Below, one piece after another: positions 16,338 to 24,389 of a DNA stretch of 64,000 nt. The DNA comes from an uncultured Faecalibacterium sp. (GTDB taxonomy: Bacteria; Bacillota; Clostridia; Oscillospirales; Ruminococcaceae). The notes below the pieces were generated by a model that was given only the letters and a program-made list of their open reading frames with translations, ran no database searches and was not told the DNA's origin. Position numbers and translations under genes: made by a program. The first letter of the stretch is position 1; every line of letters starts with the position of its first letter. Location of the stretch: assembly GCA_934525845.1 (NCBI GenBank), contig CAKSZS010000007.1, positions 13,008 to 77,007 on the forward strand, read 5' to 3'.

Positions 16338-16369
16338 AATCCCTCGAGCATTCGCTCGGGGGATTTTTT
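16338..16369 (+). terminator. Terminator after tRNA-Glu
   Basis: AATCCC-CGAGC / GCTCG-GGGATT hairpin with loop ATTC, then TTTTTT. Confidence 0.85.
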
Positions 16370-16539
16370 GTTTGACCCGTACGGGAATCGAACAGGGCGG
16401 CGGTGCGCAAGCACCGTAACCAAAGCCCCAGTGGGGCTTTGGTTAGCCCGCGGGTCCCACCCGGTAGGAATGTCTACAGGGGTTGCTGCCGCCAGCGCAT
16501 TCGCTCGGGGCGTTTTTTATTTGACCCGTACGGGAATCG
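16349..16539. repeat. Tandem duplication carrying inverted copies of the tRNA-Glu 3' end
   Basis: A 42-base unit (part of the terminator plus the complement of the tRNA 3' end) occurs at 16349-16390 and again at 16498-16539 with about four differences. 16373-16393 is an exact 21-base reverse complement of 16314-16334 in tRNA-Glu; 16522-16539 repeats 18 bases of it. Between the copies are two perfect hairpins, CGGTGC/GCACCG and AACCAAAGCCC/GGGCTTTGGTT. No gene. Confidence 0.8.
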
Positions 16540-16555
16540 CATCGTAGACAAAACA

Positions 16556-16591
16556 AAACCACCTGCTGAGCCGTACCTCAGCAGGTGGTTT
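16556..16591. terminator. Terminator at the end of the HAD/PH/TrkA operon
   Basis: Perfect 15-base inverted repeat AAACCACCTGCTGAG/CTCAGCAGGTGGTTT with a 6-base loop. T-rich on both strands, so it can serve both directions; it lies just beyond the stop of the minus-strand HAD gene. Confidence 0.85.
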
Positions 16592-16594
16592 GTT

Positions 16595-17257
16595 TTACTT
16601 GTTCTGTTCCTGAATATACGTCCGGATATCCTCCGGCACGGCTGCCAGAGCGTCGGCCCCGGCGGCGGTCAGCTCTGCACGGCCGCGGAAGCCCCACAAG
16701 GCTCCCATGGCGGGCAGGGAAGCATTGTGTCCGGTGAGAATGTCCACGTCGCTGTCGCCCACGAACAGGGTGCTGGTGCGGTCCGCCCCGATGGTCTCCA
16801 TGAGGGCATACAGTCCGGCAGGATCCGGTTTGGTGGGCACGCCGGGCAGACTGCCCCGCACGGCGGCAAAGCGGCCTTCCCCGAAGTAGTGCGCAATGAT
16901 CTTTCCGCACAGGGCGTCGGCCTTGTTGGAGAACACCGCGCACCGGATGCCGTCCGCCCGCAGGGCATCCAGCAGCTGTGCCATGCCGGGATAGGGGGCG
17001 GTCTTGTCCTCCTTGTGGGCATCGTAGCGGGCAGTGAACTCCGCCAGCGTCGCGGCCAGCTGTTCCGGCGTGCGGGCTGCTTCCGGGGAGAAGCGCTCTA
17101 CCAGCTTGGGGATGCCGTTGCCGACCATGTGCTTGAATTGCTCCACCGAGAAGGTCGGCCAGCCATGCTGGCGGCACACCCAGTTGCCGGCATCCGCCAG
17201 ATCGTCAATGGTGTTCAGCAAGGTGCCGTCCAGATCGAAGATAACGGTTTTGATCAC
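16595..17257 (-). CDS. HAD-family phosphatase (phosphoglycolate phosphatase-like)
   Basis: Hydrolase of small phosphate esters. 220 residues. Motif I FDLDGTLLNT (about 7-16) has the nucleophile and acid Asp; a helical cap follows. Motif II is VFSNK, motif III is the Lys in PTKPDP, motif IV is FVGDSDVDI. This arrangement fits the Gph/PpaX/YqaB group; the substrate cannot be told from sequence. Last gene of a minus-strand operon, 15 bases after the PH-domain gene. Confidence 0.85.
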   Translation of the reverse strand: MIKTVIFDLDGTLLNTIDDLADAGNWVCRQHGWPTFSVEQFKHMVGNGIPKLVERFSPEAARTPEQLAATLAEFTARYDAHKEDKTAPYPGMAQLLDALRADGIRCAVFSNKADALCGKIIAHYFGEGRFAAVRGSLPGVPTKPDPAGLYALMETIGADRTSTLFVGDSDVDILTGHNASLPAMGALWGFRGRAELTAAGADALAAVPEDIRTYIQEQNK

Positions 17258-17272
17258 AAAAAAGACTCCTTT

Positions 17273-18622
17273 TTATCGTTTCAGAAATTCCAGTTCCCGC
17301 AGGGTCACACTGCGCACTTTGAACTTCAGCCGCCCCGGAAAGGTCAGGACAAGGTTGGCGCGCTGCACGGCAGCAGCCCAGGGGGACTGCTGGAGGGTCA
17401 GGCAGACATCCGGGTGCAAAACGCAGATGCAGTGCAGGTGGAACCGGTGCTGCCGCCGGAAGGTCAGCTGCCCGGCGTTCTGCCAGACGCCCTCTTTCCG
17501 GCGGCCCACGGCCGCTGCCGCCGTCAGCGCCGCAAAAAAGGCGGTGGGGATCAGCAGCGGCAGGGTCAGGGCGGGGAGGGTATAGCGGGACACTGCTGTC
17601 AGCAGCAGGCACAGCCCCAGCGGGATGCCGCCCGCCGCGTAGAAGATGCGGCTGCGGCGTCTGGGATCCGGCCTTGCATCCGGCGGCAGCGCAAGACCGG
17701 GCAGCAGTTCTTCCAGCAGGCTGCTGCCCTCATGCCAGACAAAGAGGGGCAGCTCCGGCTGGCAGCAGCCTGCCGTGACGAAGACCGGGCAGAAATGCAG
17801 CGCCCAGGTGGCCGGGGAGCGCCGCACATCCGCGTAGTTCAGCTGGGTGCGGCACAGGCGCATTTCGTACTGCCGCAGCAGGCCGCCCCGGCTGCCCAGA
17901 TGGGTCTCGGTGCGCCAGACCGTATAATGCGCGGCCTGCGCTGCACTGCGGAGCAGGCTGGCACAGAACAGGGTGCCGAACAGCACCAGAAGCCAGGCGG
18001 TGCCGGCAGGCAGCCAGCGCGCCGCCCATGCCGCCAGGCGGCTCAGGTGGGCGAAGGCGTAGGTCTGGGCATCCGGCGCGTAGGGCTGGCTCTGCCGGAC
18101 GGCCAGTGCCAGCAGTGCCAGCGTGGAAAGGCTGTTGGCACCCAGCACGGTGAACACCAGCTTTTCGCCGCCCCGGGGCCGGTGCACCACCGGCTGCTCC
18201 ACCGGCAGCAGCCGGTCGGCCAGCCAATCGGCGTCCTGCCGGGAGAGGGTCAGGGTCATGGCCCGGGCCTGTCCGGCAGGGTACAGCACCACCCGGCTGG
18301 CACCGGCCATCCGGTACAGGATGGGGCGGTCGATGGTCAGCGCGGCCAGCTGTGCCGCCCGCAGGGTGCGGTCAAAGCGGATCCCCAGCCGCCAGCAGAT
18401 CTGCAGATCGCCCCGGACATCCACCCGCCAGCGGCTGGCGTGCAGGGCCGTCCAGCTTACGACGAACAGTACTGCGAACAGGACGGCATCCTGCAAAAGT
18501 GCTGTGCGCAGTGCCGCCCAGTTGCGGGCAAAGAACACCTGCAGCAGCGGCAGCAGGAAGACCAGAATGGTCTTGCGCAGCAGGTGCAGCACGGCAAACG
18601 GATGGAAACGCTTTTCGGTCAT
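17273..18622 (-). CDS. Membrane protein with bacterial PH domains (YdbT-like)
   Basis: 449 residues, predicted membrane protein. N-terminal hydrophobic helices (about 15-35 and 42-60) are followed by a bPH2-type stretch, RWRVDVRGDLQICWRLGIRFDRTLRAAQLAALTIDRPILYRMAG (wrapped here only as a landmark: about 66-110). Two more hydrophobic blocks (about 165-215 and 340-380) are each followed by weaker PH-like sequence, as in YdbT. The ATG at 18622 overlaps the upstream gene by 4 bases (ATGA). YdbS/YdbT pairs in Bacillus are linked to resistance to LCI and other bacteriocins; function here is not shown. Confidence 0.72.
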   Translation of the reverse strand: MTEKRFHPFAVLHLLRKTILVFLLPLLQVFFARNWAALRTALLQDAVLFAVLFVVSWTALHASRWRVDVRGDLQICWRLGIRFDRTLRAAQLAALTIDRPILYRMAGASRVVLYPAGQARAMTLTLSRQDADWLADRLLPVEQPVVHRPRGGEKLVFTVLGANSLSTLALLALAVRQSQPYAPDAQTYAFAHLSRLAAWAARWLPAGTAWLLVLFGTLFCASLLRSAAQAAHYTVWRTETHLGSRGGLLRQYEMRLCRTQLNYADVRRSPATWALHFCPVFVTAGCCQPELPLFVWHEGSSLLEELLPGLALPPDARPDPRRRSRIFYAAGGIPLGLCLLLTAVSRYTLPALTLPLLIPTAFFAALTAAAAVGRRKEGVWQNAGQLTFRRQHRFHLHCICVLHPDVCLTLQQSPWAAAVQRANLVLTFPGRLKFKVRSVTLRELEFLKR

Positions 18623-19050
18623 GGAAGATCCTCCGTGAGGATGGCGCACAGGGCGTCTGCCTGCACAGACGGGACCCCGGGCAGCAGCAGCTGTCCGCCG
18701 GGAGAACGCACCACCAGAACACTGCCGCCTGCCATCCAGAGCAGCGGGGTGCGCAGCAGCTGCACACCGGTCACGGCCCGGCGGGGCACCTGTCGGGTGA
18801 CCACGAAGGCTGCCCCGGCATGGACGAAGAGACTGCCCCGGGTGAGCACGGCGGCAAAGCTGCACATCCGCGCCCAGAGCAGGAACACCAGCCCTGCCCA
18901 GAGCAGGCAGAACACCGCGCCGGCATACAGGCTCTGCCAGAAGACGAAGGGAGCGCAGAGCAGCCCGGGCACTGTACACCAGAGACAGAGCACAGCCCGT
19001 GCCCGGGGCGGGATGATGAGCGCTGTGCGCAGAAGTTCCTGTTCGGTCAT
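18619..19050 (-). CDS. Small membrane protein, probable YdbS-like PH-domain partner
   Basis: 143 residues. Two hydrophobic helices (about 18-40 and 42-62) are followed by a soluble part containing VVTRQVPRRAVTGVQLLRTPLLWMAGG, which resembles the conserved bPH2 core. It overlaps its neighbours by 4 bases on both sides (19047-19050 and 18619-18622), so it is translationally coupled in the trkA-PH-PH-HAD operon. It probably forms a heteromer with the larger PH protein (inference from YdbS/YdbT). Confidence 0.68.
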   Translation of the reverse strand: MTEQELLRTALIIPPRARAVLCLWCTVPGLLCAPFVFWQSLYAGAVFCLLWAGLVFLLWARMCSFAAVLTRGSLFVHAGAAFVVTRQVPRRAVTGVQLLRTPLLWMAGGSVLVVRSPGGQLLLPGVPSVQADALCAILTEDLP

Positions 19051-19712
19051 TTGTCGGTCAGACCCCAGGCCTCGGTCAGCAGATGGAGGGTATCGTCCTG
19101 GGTCAGGCAGAGGATGCGGTCCCAGGGCAGCAGGGTGGTGTTGCCGTGGGGAATGATGAACTCGGTGTCCCGGGTGATGCTGACCAGAATGGCGTTGCCC
19201 GGAATGGGCACTTCCTTGATGGGCTTGCCCGCGTAGGCAAAGTTTTCCGGCAGCAGGATCTCGTTCAGGCTGGCGGTGCCGCCGCCCAGGGAGAGCAGCT
19301 GGCGGATGGTGTCGGTCTCGATCTCCCGTTCCAGAATATGGCTCAGGTTGTCGGTGCCGCACACCACGGTGTCCACGCCCAGGGTGTGCAGCAGCTCCCG
19401 GTTCTTGGGGTTGGAGGCCCGGGCCACCGTGCGGTCCACACCGAACTCCCGCTTGGCGATCTGGCAGGCCACCAGATTGTCCTCGTCGTTGCCGGTCACG
19501 GCCACAAAGGCGTCACAGCTGGCTACATCGGCGGTGCGCAGGGTGTCAAAGTTGATGGCATCGCCGCAGATCACCGGCACGTCCAGCGTGTCGGCCAGCG
19601 AACGGCACAAGGCTTCCTGCGGCTCGATGATGGTCACTTTGTGGCGGTGCGTCAGCAGGCTTTGTGCCAGATACATCCCCACTTTGCCGCCGCCGGCAAT
19701 ACAAACTTTCAT
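19047..19712 (-). CDS. trkA: TrkA/KtrA-type potassium channel regulator (RCK_N + RCK_C)
   Basis: Cytosolic gating subunit binding nucleotides for a Trk/Ktr potassium transporter. 221 residues. The Rossmann fold starts MKVCIAGGGKVGMYLA (GxGxxG), with the acidic end of strand 2 at IIEP. The C-terminal RCK_C part (about 140-221) includes GKPIKEVPIPGNAILVSI. No TrkH or KtrB membrane subunit is in the window. Second gene of the operon; the first is another TrkA-N protein 45 bases upstream. Confidence 0.87.
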   Translation of the reverse strand: MKVCIAGGGKVGMYLAQSLLTHRHKVTIIEPQEALCRSLADTLDVPVICGDAINFDTLRTADVASCDAFVAVTGNDEDNLVACQIAKREFGVDRTVARASNPKNRELLHTLGVDTVVCGTDNLSHILEREIETDTIRQLLSLGGGTASLNEILLPENFAYAGKPIKEVPIPGNAILVSITRDTEFIIPHGNTTLLPWDRILCLTQDDTLHLLTEAWGLTDK

Positions 19713-19757
19713 ATCGTTACCTCATTCTATAGAGCGGAATTTCAAAATGCGGGCAGG

Positions 19758-20171
19758 TCACTTGGCCAGTGCCCGGAACACGGCCTGCTCGGTCAGGACG
19801 GTGGGGCAGATGGTCTCCAGTTCGTAGGCTTTGTGGTACAGCACCTGCAGGTGCGGGTCGGACACCCGGCAGATCACCTTTTCCCGGCGGAAAATGCTTT
19901 TGGCGATCTGGGCGGCCATCAGGTTCACCGAGTCGTCTTCGCTGACAGCAGCCACGGCGTCGCAGTTCTCCACGCCGCCCCGGCGCAGGACGTCCGGGTC
20001 GGTGGGGTCGCCCACCAGCGCCGTACCACCGAAGGAATAATCGTCGAAGGCGTCCAGCCGCTTGAGCTGTTCGGGATCCCGTTCGATCAGGGAAATATCG
20101 TGGCCGATGCGCTCCAGGTCGCGGATCAGGGATGCGCCCACCTGGTCACAGCCGATAACAAGAATATTCAT
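19758..20171 (-). CDS. TrkA-N (RCK_N-only) nucleotide-binding protein
   Basis: 137 residues, only the Rossmann domain: MNILVIGCDQVGASLIRDLE (GxxxxG), LIERDPEQL, then DAVAAVSEDDSVNLMAAQIAKSIF. It lacks RCK_C, which the downstream TrkA has, so the two may form a mixed ring. A minus-strand -10 candidate TATACT lies near 20234-20229. Probable first gene of the five-gene operon ending at 16595. Confidence 0.82.
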   Translation of the reverse strand: MNILVIGCDQVGASLIRDLERIGHDISLIERDPEQLKRLDAFDDYSFGGTALVGDPTDPDVLRRGGVENCDAVAAVSEDDSVNLMAAQIAKSIFRREKVICRVSDPHLQVLYHKAYELETICPTVLTEQAVFRALAK

Positions 20172-20373
20172 CGTGTGCTCACCTCATTGGAAAAATGATG
20201 GGGGTTCCGGAGACCGGTCTCATCCTACAGTATAACACATTTCCAAAGCCAGAGAAAGCCGGGCGTCTGCGTAAAATTTTTGCGTTCGGCGTGCGCTTCC
20301 CATCATAGTATGGTATACTGGGATGGTTAGGAACACCCGCGCCGTCTCCGGCGCAGAATGAGGAGGGATTTTT

Positions 20374-21204
20374 ACGTTCTTTGAAATCATCAAAGCGATC
20401 CTGATGGGCATTGTGGAGGGCATTACCGAGTGGCTTCCCATCTCGTCCACCGGCCATATGATCCTGCTGGAGCAGATCGTCAGGTTCAACGCCAGCGAAG
20501 CGTTTCTGTCCATGTTCCGGGTGGTCATCCAGCTGGGTGCCATCCTGGCCGTGGTGGTGCTGTTCTGGAACAAGCTCTGGCCCTTCGGCCTGAAGCAGGG
20601 CCGGGTCATCTCCAAACCCAGCGTGTGGAGCCTGTGGTTCAAGGTCGTGGCCGCCACGATCCCGGTGCTGGTCATCAGCCCGCTGGATGACTGGATGGAG
20701 GCGCACTTCTACAATTATATCACGGTGGCCGCCATGCTGATCCTGTACGGCGTGCTGTTCCTGGTGGTGGAGAACCGCCGCACCGCGCCCCACGTCACCA
20801 GGCTGAACCAGATCACCTACCGGGAAGCCTTCATCATCGGCCTGTGGCAGTGCCTAGCCATCATTCCGGGTACCTCCCGTTCCGGCGCCACCATCGTGGG
20901 CGGTCTGCTGCTGGGGCTGTCCCGCGCCTGCGTGGCCGAGTTCACCTTCTATCTGGCCATCCCGGTCATGGCGGGTGCTTCGCTGCTCAAGGTGGTCAAG
21001 TTCGTGCTGGACGGTTCGGTCATGACCGGCACCGAGATCGCCGTGCTGGTGGTGGGCTGTGTGGTGGCCTTTGCAGTGAGCATGGGGGCCATCCGCTTCC
21101 TGATGGATTATGTCAAACGGCATGACTTCAAATTCTTCGGCGTATACCGCATCGTACTGGGCATCATCGTGCTGGCCGTTGCGGCTCTCACGGCGGTGTT
21201 CTGA
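20374..21204 (+). CDS. uppP: Undecaprenyl-diphosphate phosphatase UppP (BacA)
   Basis: Integral membrane enzyme regenerating undecaprenyl phosphate for cell-wall synthesis; also gives bacitracin tolerance. Motifs: EGITEWLPISSTGHM and the second signature PGTSRSGATIVGGLLLG, with about eight hydrophobic segments. The first standard start is the ATG at 20404, but family homology (FFEIIKAILMGIVEG) runs upstream to 20374. There the codon is ACG, six bases after a perfect AGGAGGG (20361-20367), with no ATG/GTG/TTG in frame. I give the longer form (276 aa, near the usual length). If ACG is not used, the protein starts at 20404 (266 aa). Confidence 0.88.
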   Translation, partial: TFFEIIKAILMGIVEGITEWLPISSTGHMILLEQIVRFNASEAFLSMFRVVIQLGAILAVVVLFWNKLWPFGLKQGRVISKPSVWSLWFKVVAATIPVLVISPLDDWMEAHFYNYITVAAMLILYGVLFLVVENRRTAPHVTRLNQITYREAFIIGLWQCLAIIPGTSRSGATIVGGLLLGLSRACVAEFTFYLAIPVMAGASLLKVVKFVLDGSVMTGTEIAVLVVGCVVAFAVSMGAIRFLMDYVKRHDFKFFGVYRIVLGIIVLAVAALTAVF

Positions 21205-21217
21205 AGCATTCATGCAA

Positions 21218-21246
21218 AAAAGGGACGGCATTGTGCCGTCCCTTTT
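21218..21246 (+). terminator. Terminator after uppP
   Basis: AAAAGGGACGGCA/TGCCGTCCCTTTT with a 3-base loop. Confidence 0.8.
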
Positions 21247-21339
21247 CTCATGCCCGGAAATGTGCTATACTGGGCGCAGAGAGTATTTTTGCGGCGCTGC
21301 GCCGCACCGAGAAGAACGCCATCAAGGGAGGAAAACACC

Positions 21340-22464
21340 ATGGAAGCATCCAAGGTCTATTACACGGATTTCCGCTGTCCGGTGGGCACCAGCCTGCTGG
21401 AAAAGCTGCGTCGGGTGTGCATTGCCGCCGGCATCAAGGACATTGACATGGACGGCAAGTTCGTGGCCATCAAAATGCATTTCGGCGAGCTGGGCAACCT
21501 GGCCTTTCTGCGGCCCAACTACGCCAAGGTGGTGGCAGACCTGTGCAAGGAGCAGGGTGGTATGCCCTTTTTGACCGACTGCAACACCCTGTACCCCGGC
21601 AGCCGCAAAAACGCGCTGGAACACCTGACCTGTGCCCAGCTCAACGGCTTCTGGCCCATGACTACCGGCTGTCAGGTGCTGATCGCCGACGGCCTGCGCG
21701 GCACCGATGAGGTGGAGGTGCCGGTGCCCGGCGGCGAATACTGCAAGACCGCCAAGATCGGCCGGGCCATTATGGACGCCGACGTGTTCATCAGCCTGAC
21801 CCACTTCAAGGGCCACGAGTCCACCGGCTTTGGGGGTGCCATCAAGAACATCGGCATGGGCTGCGGCTCCCGGGCCGGCAAGATGGAGCAGCACGCCGCC
21901 GGCAAGCCTGCAGTGCAGGAGAGCCTGTGCCGGGGCTGCCACCGCTGCGCCAAGGAGTGCGGCTCCGACGCCATTACCTACAACCAGCAGAACAAGGCTG
22001 TCATCGACTACGACAAGTGCAAGGGCTGCGGCCGCTGCATCGGTGCCTGCAGCTTTGACGCCGTGTATTCCCCCAACGAATGCGCCAACGAGGAGCTGGA
22101 CCGGAAGATGGCCGAGTACGCCGCTGCGGTCTGCCATGACCGCCCCTGCTTCCATGTGGCACTGGTGCAGGACATCAGCCCCAACTGCGACTGCCACGGC
22201 GAGAACGATGCGCCCATCCTGCCGGACATCGGGATGTTCGCATCCTTCGACCCGGTGGCGCTGGATCAGGCCTGTGCAGACGCCTGCCTGAACGCCCAGC
22301 CCCTGCCCAACAGCCAGCTGAGCAGCAACCTGGCCAAGCCCGGCTGGAACTGCCACCACGACAACTTCAAGGATTCCAACCCCAACATTGAGTGGAAGGC
22401 CACCCTGGAGCAGGCCGAGAAGATCGGCATGGGCACCCGCCAGTATGTGCTGAAGAAGGTGTGA
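21340..22464 (+). CDS. DUF362 protein with two [4Fe-4S] ferredoxin motifs
   Basis: 374 residues. The DUF362 region (about 1-185) includes KMHFGELGNLAFLRP, FLTDCNTLYPGSRKNALEH and FISLTHFKGHESTGFGGAIKNIGMG. A ferredoxin insert follows with CRGCHRCAKEC (about 199-209) and CKGCGRCIGAC (about 228-238), each CxxCxxCxxxC, for two 4Fe-4S clusters. A C-terminal DUF362 part has SPNCDCHGENDAP and FDPVALDQA. ATG at 21340 after AGGGAGGA. Presumably an electron-transfer or metal-binding role; the exact role is unknown. Single-gene unit. Confidence 0.87.
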   Translation: MEASKVYYTDFRCPVGTSLLEKLRRVCIAAGIKDIDMDGKFVAIKMHFGELGNLAFLRPNYAKVVADLCKEQGGMPFLTDCNTLYPGSRKNALEHLTCAQLNGFWPMTTGCQVLIADGLRGTDEVEVPVPGGEYCKTAKIGRAIMDADVFISLTHFKGHESTGFGGAIKNIGMGCGSRAGKMEQHAAGKPAVQESLCRGCHRCAKECGSDAITYNQQNKAVIDYDKCKGCGRCIGACSFDAVYSPNECANEELDRKMAEYAAAVCHDRPCFHVALVQDISPNCDCHGENDAPILPDIGMFASFDPVALDQACADACLNAQPLPNSQLSSNLAKPGWNCHHDNFKDSNPNIEWKATLEQAEKIGMGTRQYVLKKV

Positions 22465-22479
22465 TCTCCGGGATCCGGC

Positions 22480-22522
22480 CCCGCCCTCTCCGTCATTGCC
22501 TGCGCAATGCAGGAGAGAACGA
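22480..22522. repeat. Fragment of the CCCTCTC palindromic repeat
   Basis: GCCCTCTCCGTCATTGC followed by a small GCAAT hairpin matches one end of the larger elements at 42729-42862 and 60982-61120. Partial copy. Confidence 0.55.
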
Positions 22523-22550
22523 GCAAGTTGAAAATCTGCCCACAACCCCA

Positions 22551-22582
22551 AAAAGGCGCTGACCGGTCGGTCAGCGCCTTTT
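22551..22582. terminator. Bidirectional terminator between convergent genes
   Basis: Perfect AAAAGGCGCTGACC/GGTCAGCGCCTTTT with a 4-base loop, between the DUF362 gene (+) and the lipoprotein gene (-). Confidence 0.88.
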
Positions 22583-22597
22583 GCATGGCAGAATGGG

Positions 22598-23221
22598 TCA
22601 AGCTTCGCCGTTGGCTTCGGGCACGCAGTCATCCAGCACGTTCTGCAGGGCCTGCCAGTTCTTCAGGGTGCAGCCGGGCAGGTCGTCCGGATCCAGACCG
22701 GCATCCTCGATGCGGCCGGCCATGCTCTCCTTGTCGCTCAGCAGGCTCAGGGCGTCCGGCTCGATCAGAGTCCAGGCTTCGGCAAAATTCTCCTGGTCCA
22801 CGGCAGACAGATTCTCATACCAACCGGAGAAGGCGTCCTGGATCTCGTCTGCGCTGTAGGAAGACAGATTCTGCTCCTCTGCCCACTGCAGCAGGGAAGC
22901 AGCCGCGATCACCGACTTGAGAGAGCAGCCGGACACGCCGGGACCCCAGCCCAGGCAGGGTTCAAAGGCGTCGGCAGTGTTCTGGATGGAGAAGATGGAG
23001 TTCTCGTCAAAATTGCCGGGGTGCAGGCTGCCGGTGTTGGCCTGGGTGGTGGAATCGGGAAGCTCCCCGCTGTCCGAGGAAGCGGAGGCAGCGCTGTCAG
23101 ATGCCGGATCCGAACGGGAAGCGGTGCCGCTGCCGACGGTGCCGGTGCAGGCAGTCAGCAGACCGCACAGCAGCGCCGCGCACAGTGCCAGAGCCAAAGG
23201 ACGGATATATTTCGATCTCAT
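22598..23221 (-). CDS. Secreted lipoprotein of unknown function
   Basis: 207 residues. Signal peptide with lipobox LLTAC (Cys about 25), then a Ser/Asp/Ala-rich linker (about 26-65) and a small helical domain (about 75-205) with WGPGVSGCSLKSVIAAASLLQWAEEQN and FSGWYENLSAVDQENFAEAW. I recognise no family; the spacing of aromatic residues suggests a compact all-alpha domain. No partner gene is obvious. Confidence 0.75.
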   Translation of the reverse strand: MRSKYIRPLALALCAALLCGLLTACTGTVGSGTASRSDPASDSAASASSDSGELPDSTTQANTGSLHPGNFDENSIFSIQNTADAFEPCLGWGPGVSGCSLKSVIAAASLLQWAEEQNLSSYSADEIQDAFSGWYENLSAVDQENFAEAWTLIEPDALSLLSDKESMAGRIEDAGLDPDDLPGCTLKNWQALQNVLDDCVPEANGEA

Positions 23222-23394
23222 AAGAAAAACCTCCGTAAACGGTGCTCCGGCAAGCCGCCGGAGCGAAGCGGGATCTACACCCTAAGTATACGTTCTGCGC
23301 CCGGCGTTGTCAATCGTTCCGCGCAGGACGAATTTCAAGCAGACCTGTGCAGGATATACAAAAATGCGGCTTGAATTTCGGGCAGTTCAACGCA

Positions 23395-23423
23395 TTGACA
23401 TTTTCCGCGCTGGCTCGTATAAT
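23395..23423 (+). promoter_or_regulatory. Promoter of licT1-PTS-GH4 operon
   Basis: TTGACA-17-TATAAT, exact consensus. Confidence 0.9.
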
Positions 23424-23450
23424 CAAAGACAGACAAGTGAATTTATCAGT

Positions 23451-23526
23451 GCGTGTAACTGTTCGATCAGGCATGAGCATCAGAGGGAAGGCGGCAACGG
23501 CATCCCTTTGGTTCTTGTGCCCTTTT
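23451..23526 (+). terminator. RAT antiterminator hairpin overlapping an intrinsic terminator (locus 1)
   Basis: RAT 23451-23478. Terminator arms GGCATGAGCATCAGAGGGA (23470-23488) and TCCCTTTGGTTCTTGTGCC (23503-23521), then T-rich sequence. Binding of the antiterminator encoded just downstream should stabilise the RAT and let transcription through. Confidence 0.8.
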
Positions 23527-23570
23527 TCTTTTTCACAAAAGCTGCGGCATGGAAGCGGAGGAGTGCGGCG

Positions 23571-24389
23571 ATGCAGGCTGTAAAGGTATTCAATAACAAT
23601 GCGGTGTCGGTGGTCATGCCGGACGGCAGGGAAGCCATTCTCGTGGGCAACGGGCTTGGGTTTGGCCGCCGCCCGGGGGACGTGATCGACAAAAGCCGCG
23701 TTTCCAAGGTGTACTATGTGCAGAACGAGCTGCAGACCAAGTTCCTCAAGATGCTGGATAACGTCACCCCGCAGGTGATGCAGGCCGCCGAGCGCATCTC
23801 GCTGGCGGCAGAGGAGCAGGGCATCCTGCTCAGCAGCAAAAGCACCATCTCGCTGGTGGACCACATCAGCTTTGCGCTGGAACGTGTGGAAAAGGGCACC
23901 TTTCTGCCCAACCTCGTGCTCTCGGAGACCCGGATGCTGTACCCGAAGGAGTACGCAGTGGGGCAAAGGGCGCTGGAGCTTGTCCGGCAGTTCTGCGGCG
24001 TACAGCTGCCGGAGGACGAAGCGGGCTACATTGCCCTGCATCTGGTAGCCGGTGCGGCGGACGGTGCGCTGGCTTATGATACCGTAAAGTTCGTCAAGGC
24101 GGTCAAGGAGATCATCTGCGATACCTATCACTGCACCTTTGAGGAAGAAAGCCTCGAGACCACCCGCCTGACCGTGCACCTCAAGTTTCTGGCGGCGCGC
24201 ATCCTGCGGCACACCCCGTGGCAGGACGCCGGGCTGGAATCCATGTACACGGTGCTTTTGCAGCGCGACAGCCGCAACGAGGTGTGCTTGCAGCGCATCA
24301 ATGCCTATCTGCGGCAGGAATTTGATTACGAGCTGGATCATCAGGAGCAGGTCTATCTGCTCATCCACCTGACCAAGATCGTTGGTTAA
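23571..24389 (+). CDS. licT: BglG/LicT-family transcription antiterminator
   Basis: RNA-binding antiterminator controlled by PTS phosphorylation. 272 residues. CAT RNA-binding domain 1-56 (VKVFNNNAVSV, GFGRRPGDVID). PRD1 and PRD2 carry all four conserved histidines, in VDHISFALE, GYIALHLVAG, LTVHLKFLAARI and YLLIHLTKIVG. ATG at 23571 with GGAGGAG upstream. It lies behind a RAT/terminator leader that it should itself control, and is followed by an EII permease and a GH4 enzyme. Alpha-glucosides are the likely inducers. Confidence 0.93.
   Translation: MQAVKVFNNNAVSVVMPDGREAILVGNGLGFGRRPGDVIDKSRVSKVYYVQNELQTKFLKMLDNVTPQVMQAAERISLAAEEQGILLSSKSTISLVDHISFALERVEKGTFLPNLVLSETRMLYPKEYAVGQRALELVRQFCGVQLPEDEAGYIALHLVAGAADGALAYDTVKFVKAVKEIICDTYHCTFEEESLETTRLTVHLKFLAARILRHTPWQDAGLESMYTVLLQRDSRNEVCLQRINAYLRQEFDYELDHQEQVYLLIHLTKIVG

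Larger units (their letters stand above)
23222..23570 (+). promoter_or_regulatory. Leader of the alpha-glucoside operon: promoter, RAT and terminator
   Basis: No gene in this 349-base gap. It contains a perfect promoter (TTGACA 23395-23400, 17 bases, TATAAT 23418-23423). A LicT-type RAT hairpin (23451-23478) has arms GCGTGTAACTG and CAGGCATGAGC. Overlapping its 3' arm is a 19-pair terminator (23470-23488 with 23503-23521, including G-T pairs) followed by CTTTTTCTTTTT. RAT and terminator share GGCATGAGC, so they are mutually exclusive: the classic BglG/LicT switch. Confidence 0.85.

Noticed and set aside
16373..16539. Prophage or ICE attachment sites at tRNA-Glu
   Set aside because: Copies of the tRNA end are inverted relative to the tRNA, not direct, and there is no integrase or cargo between them.
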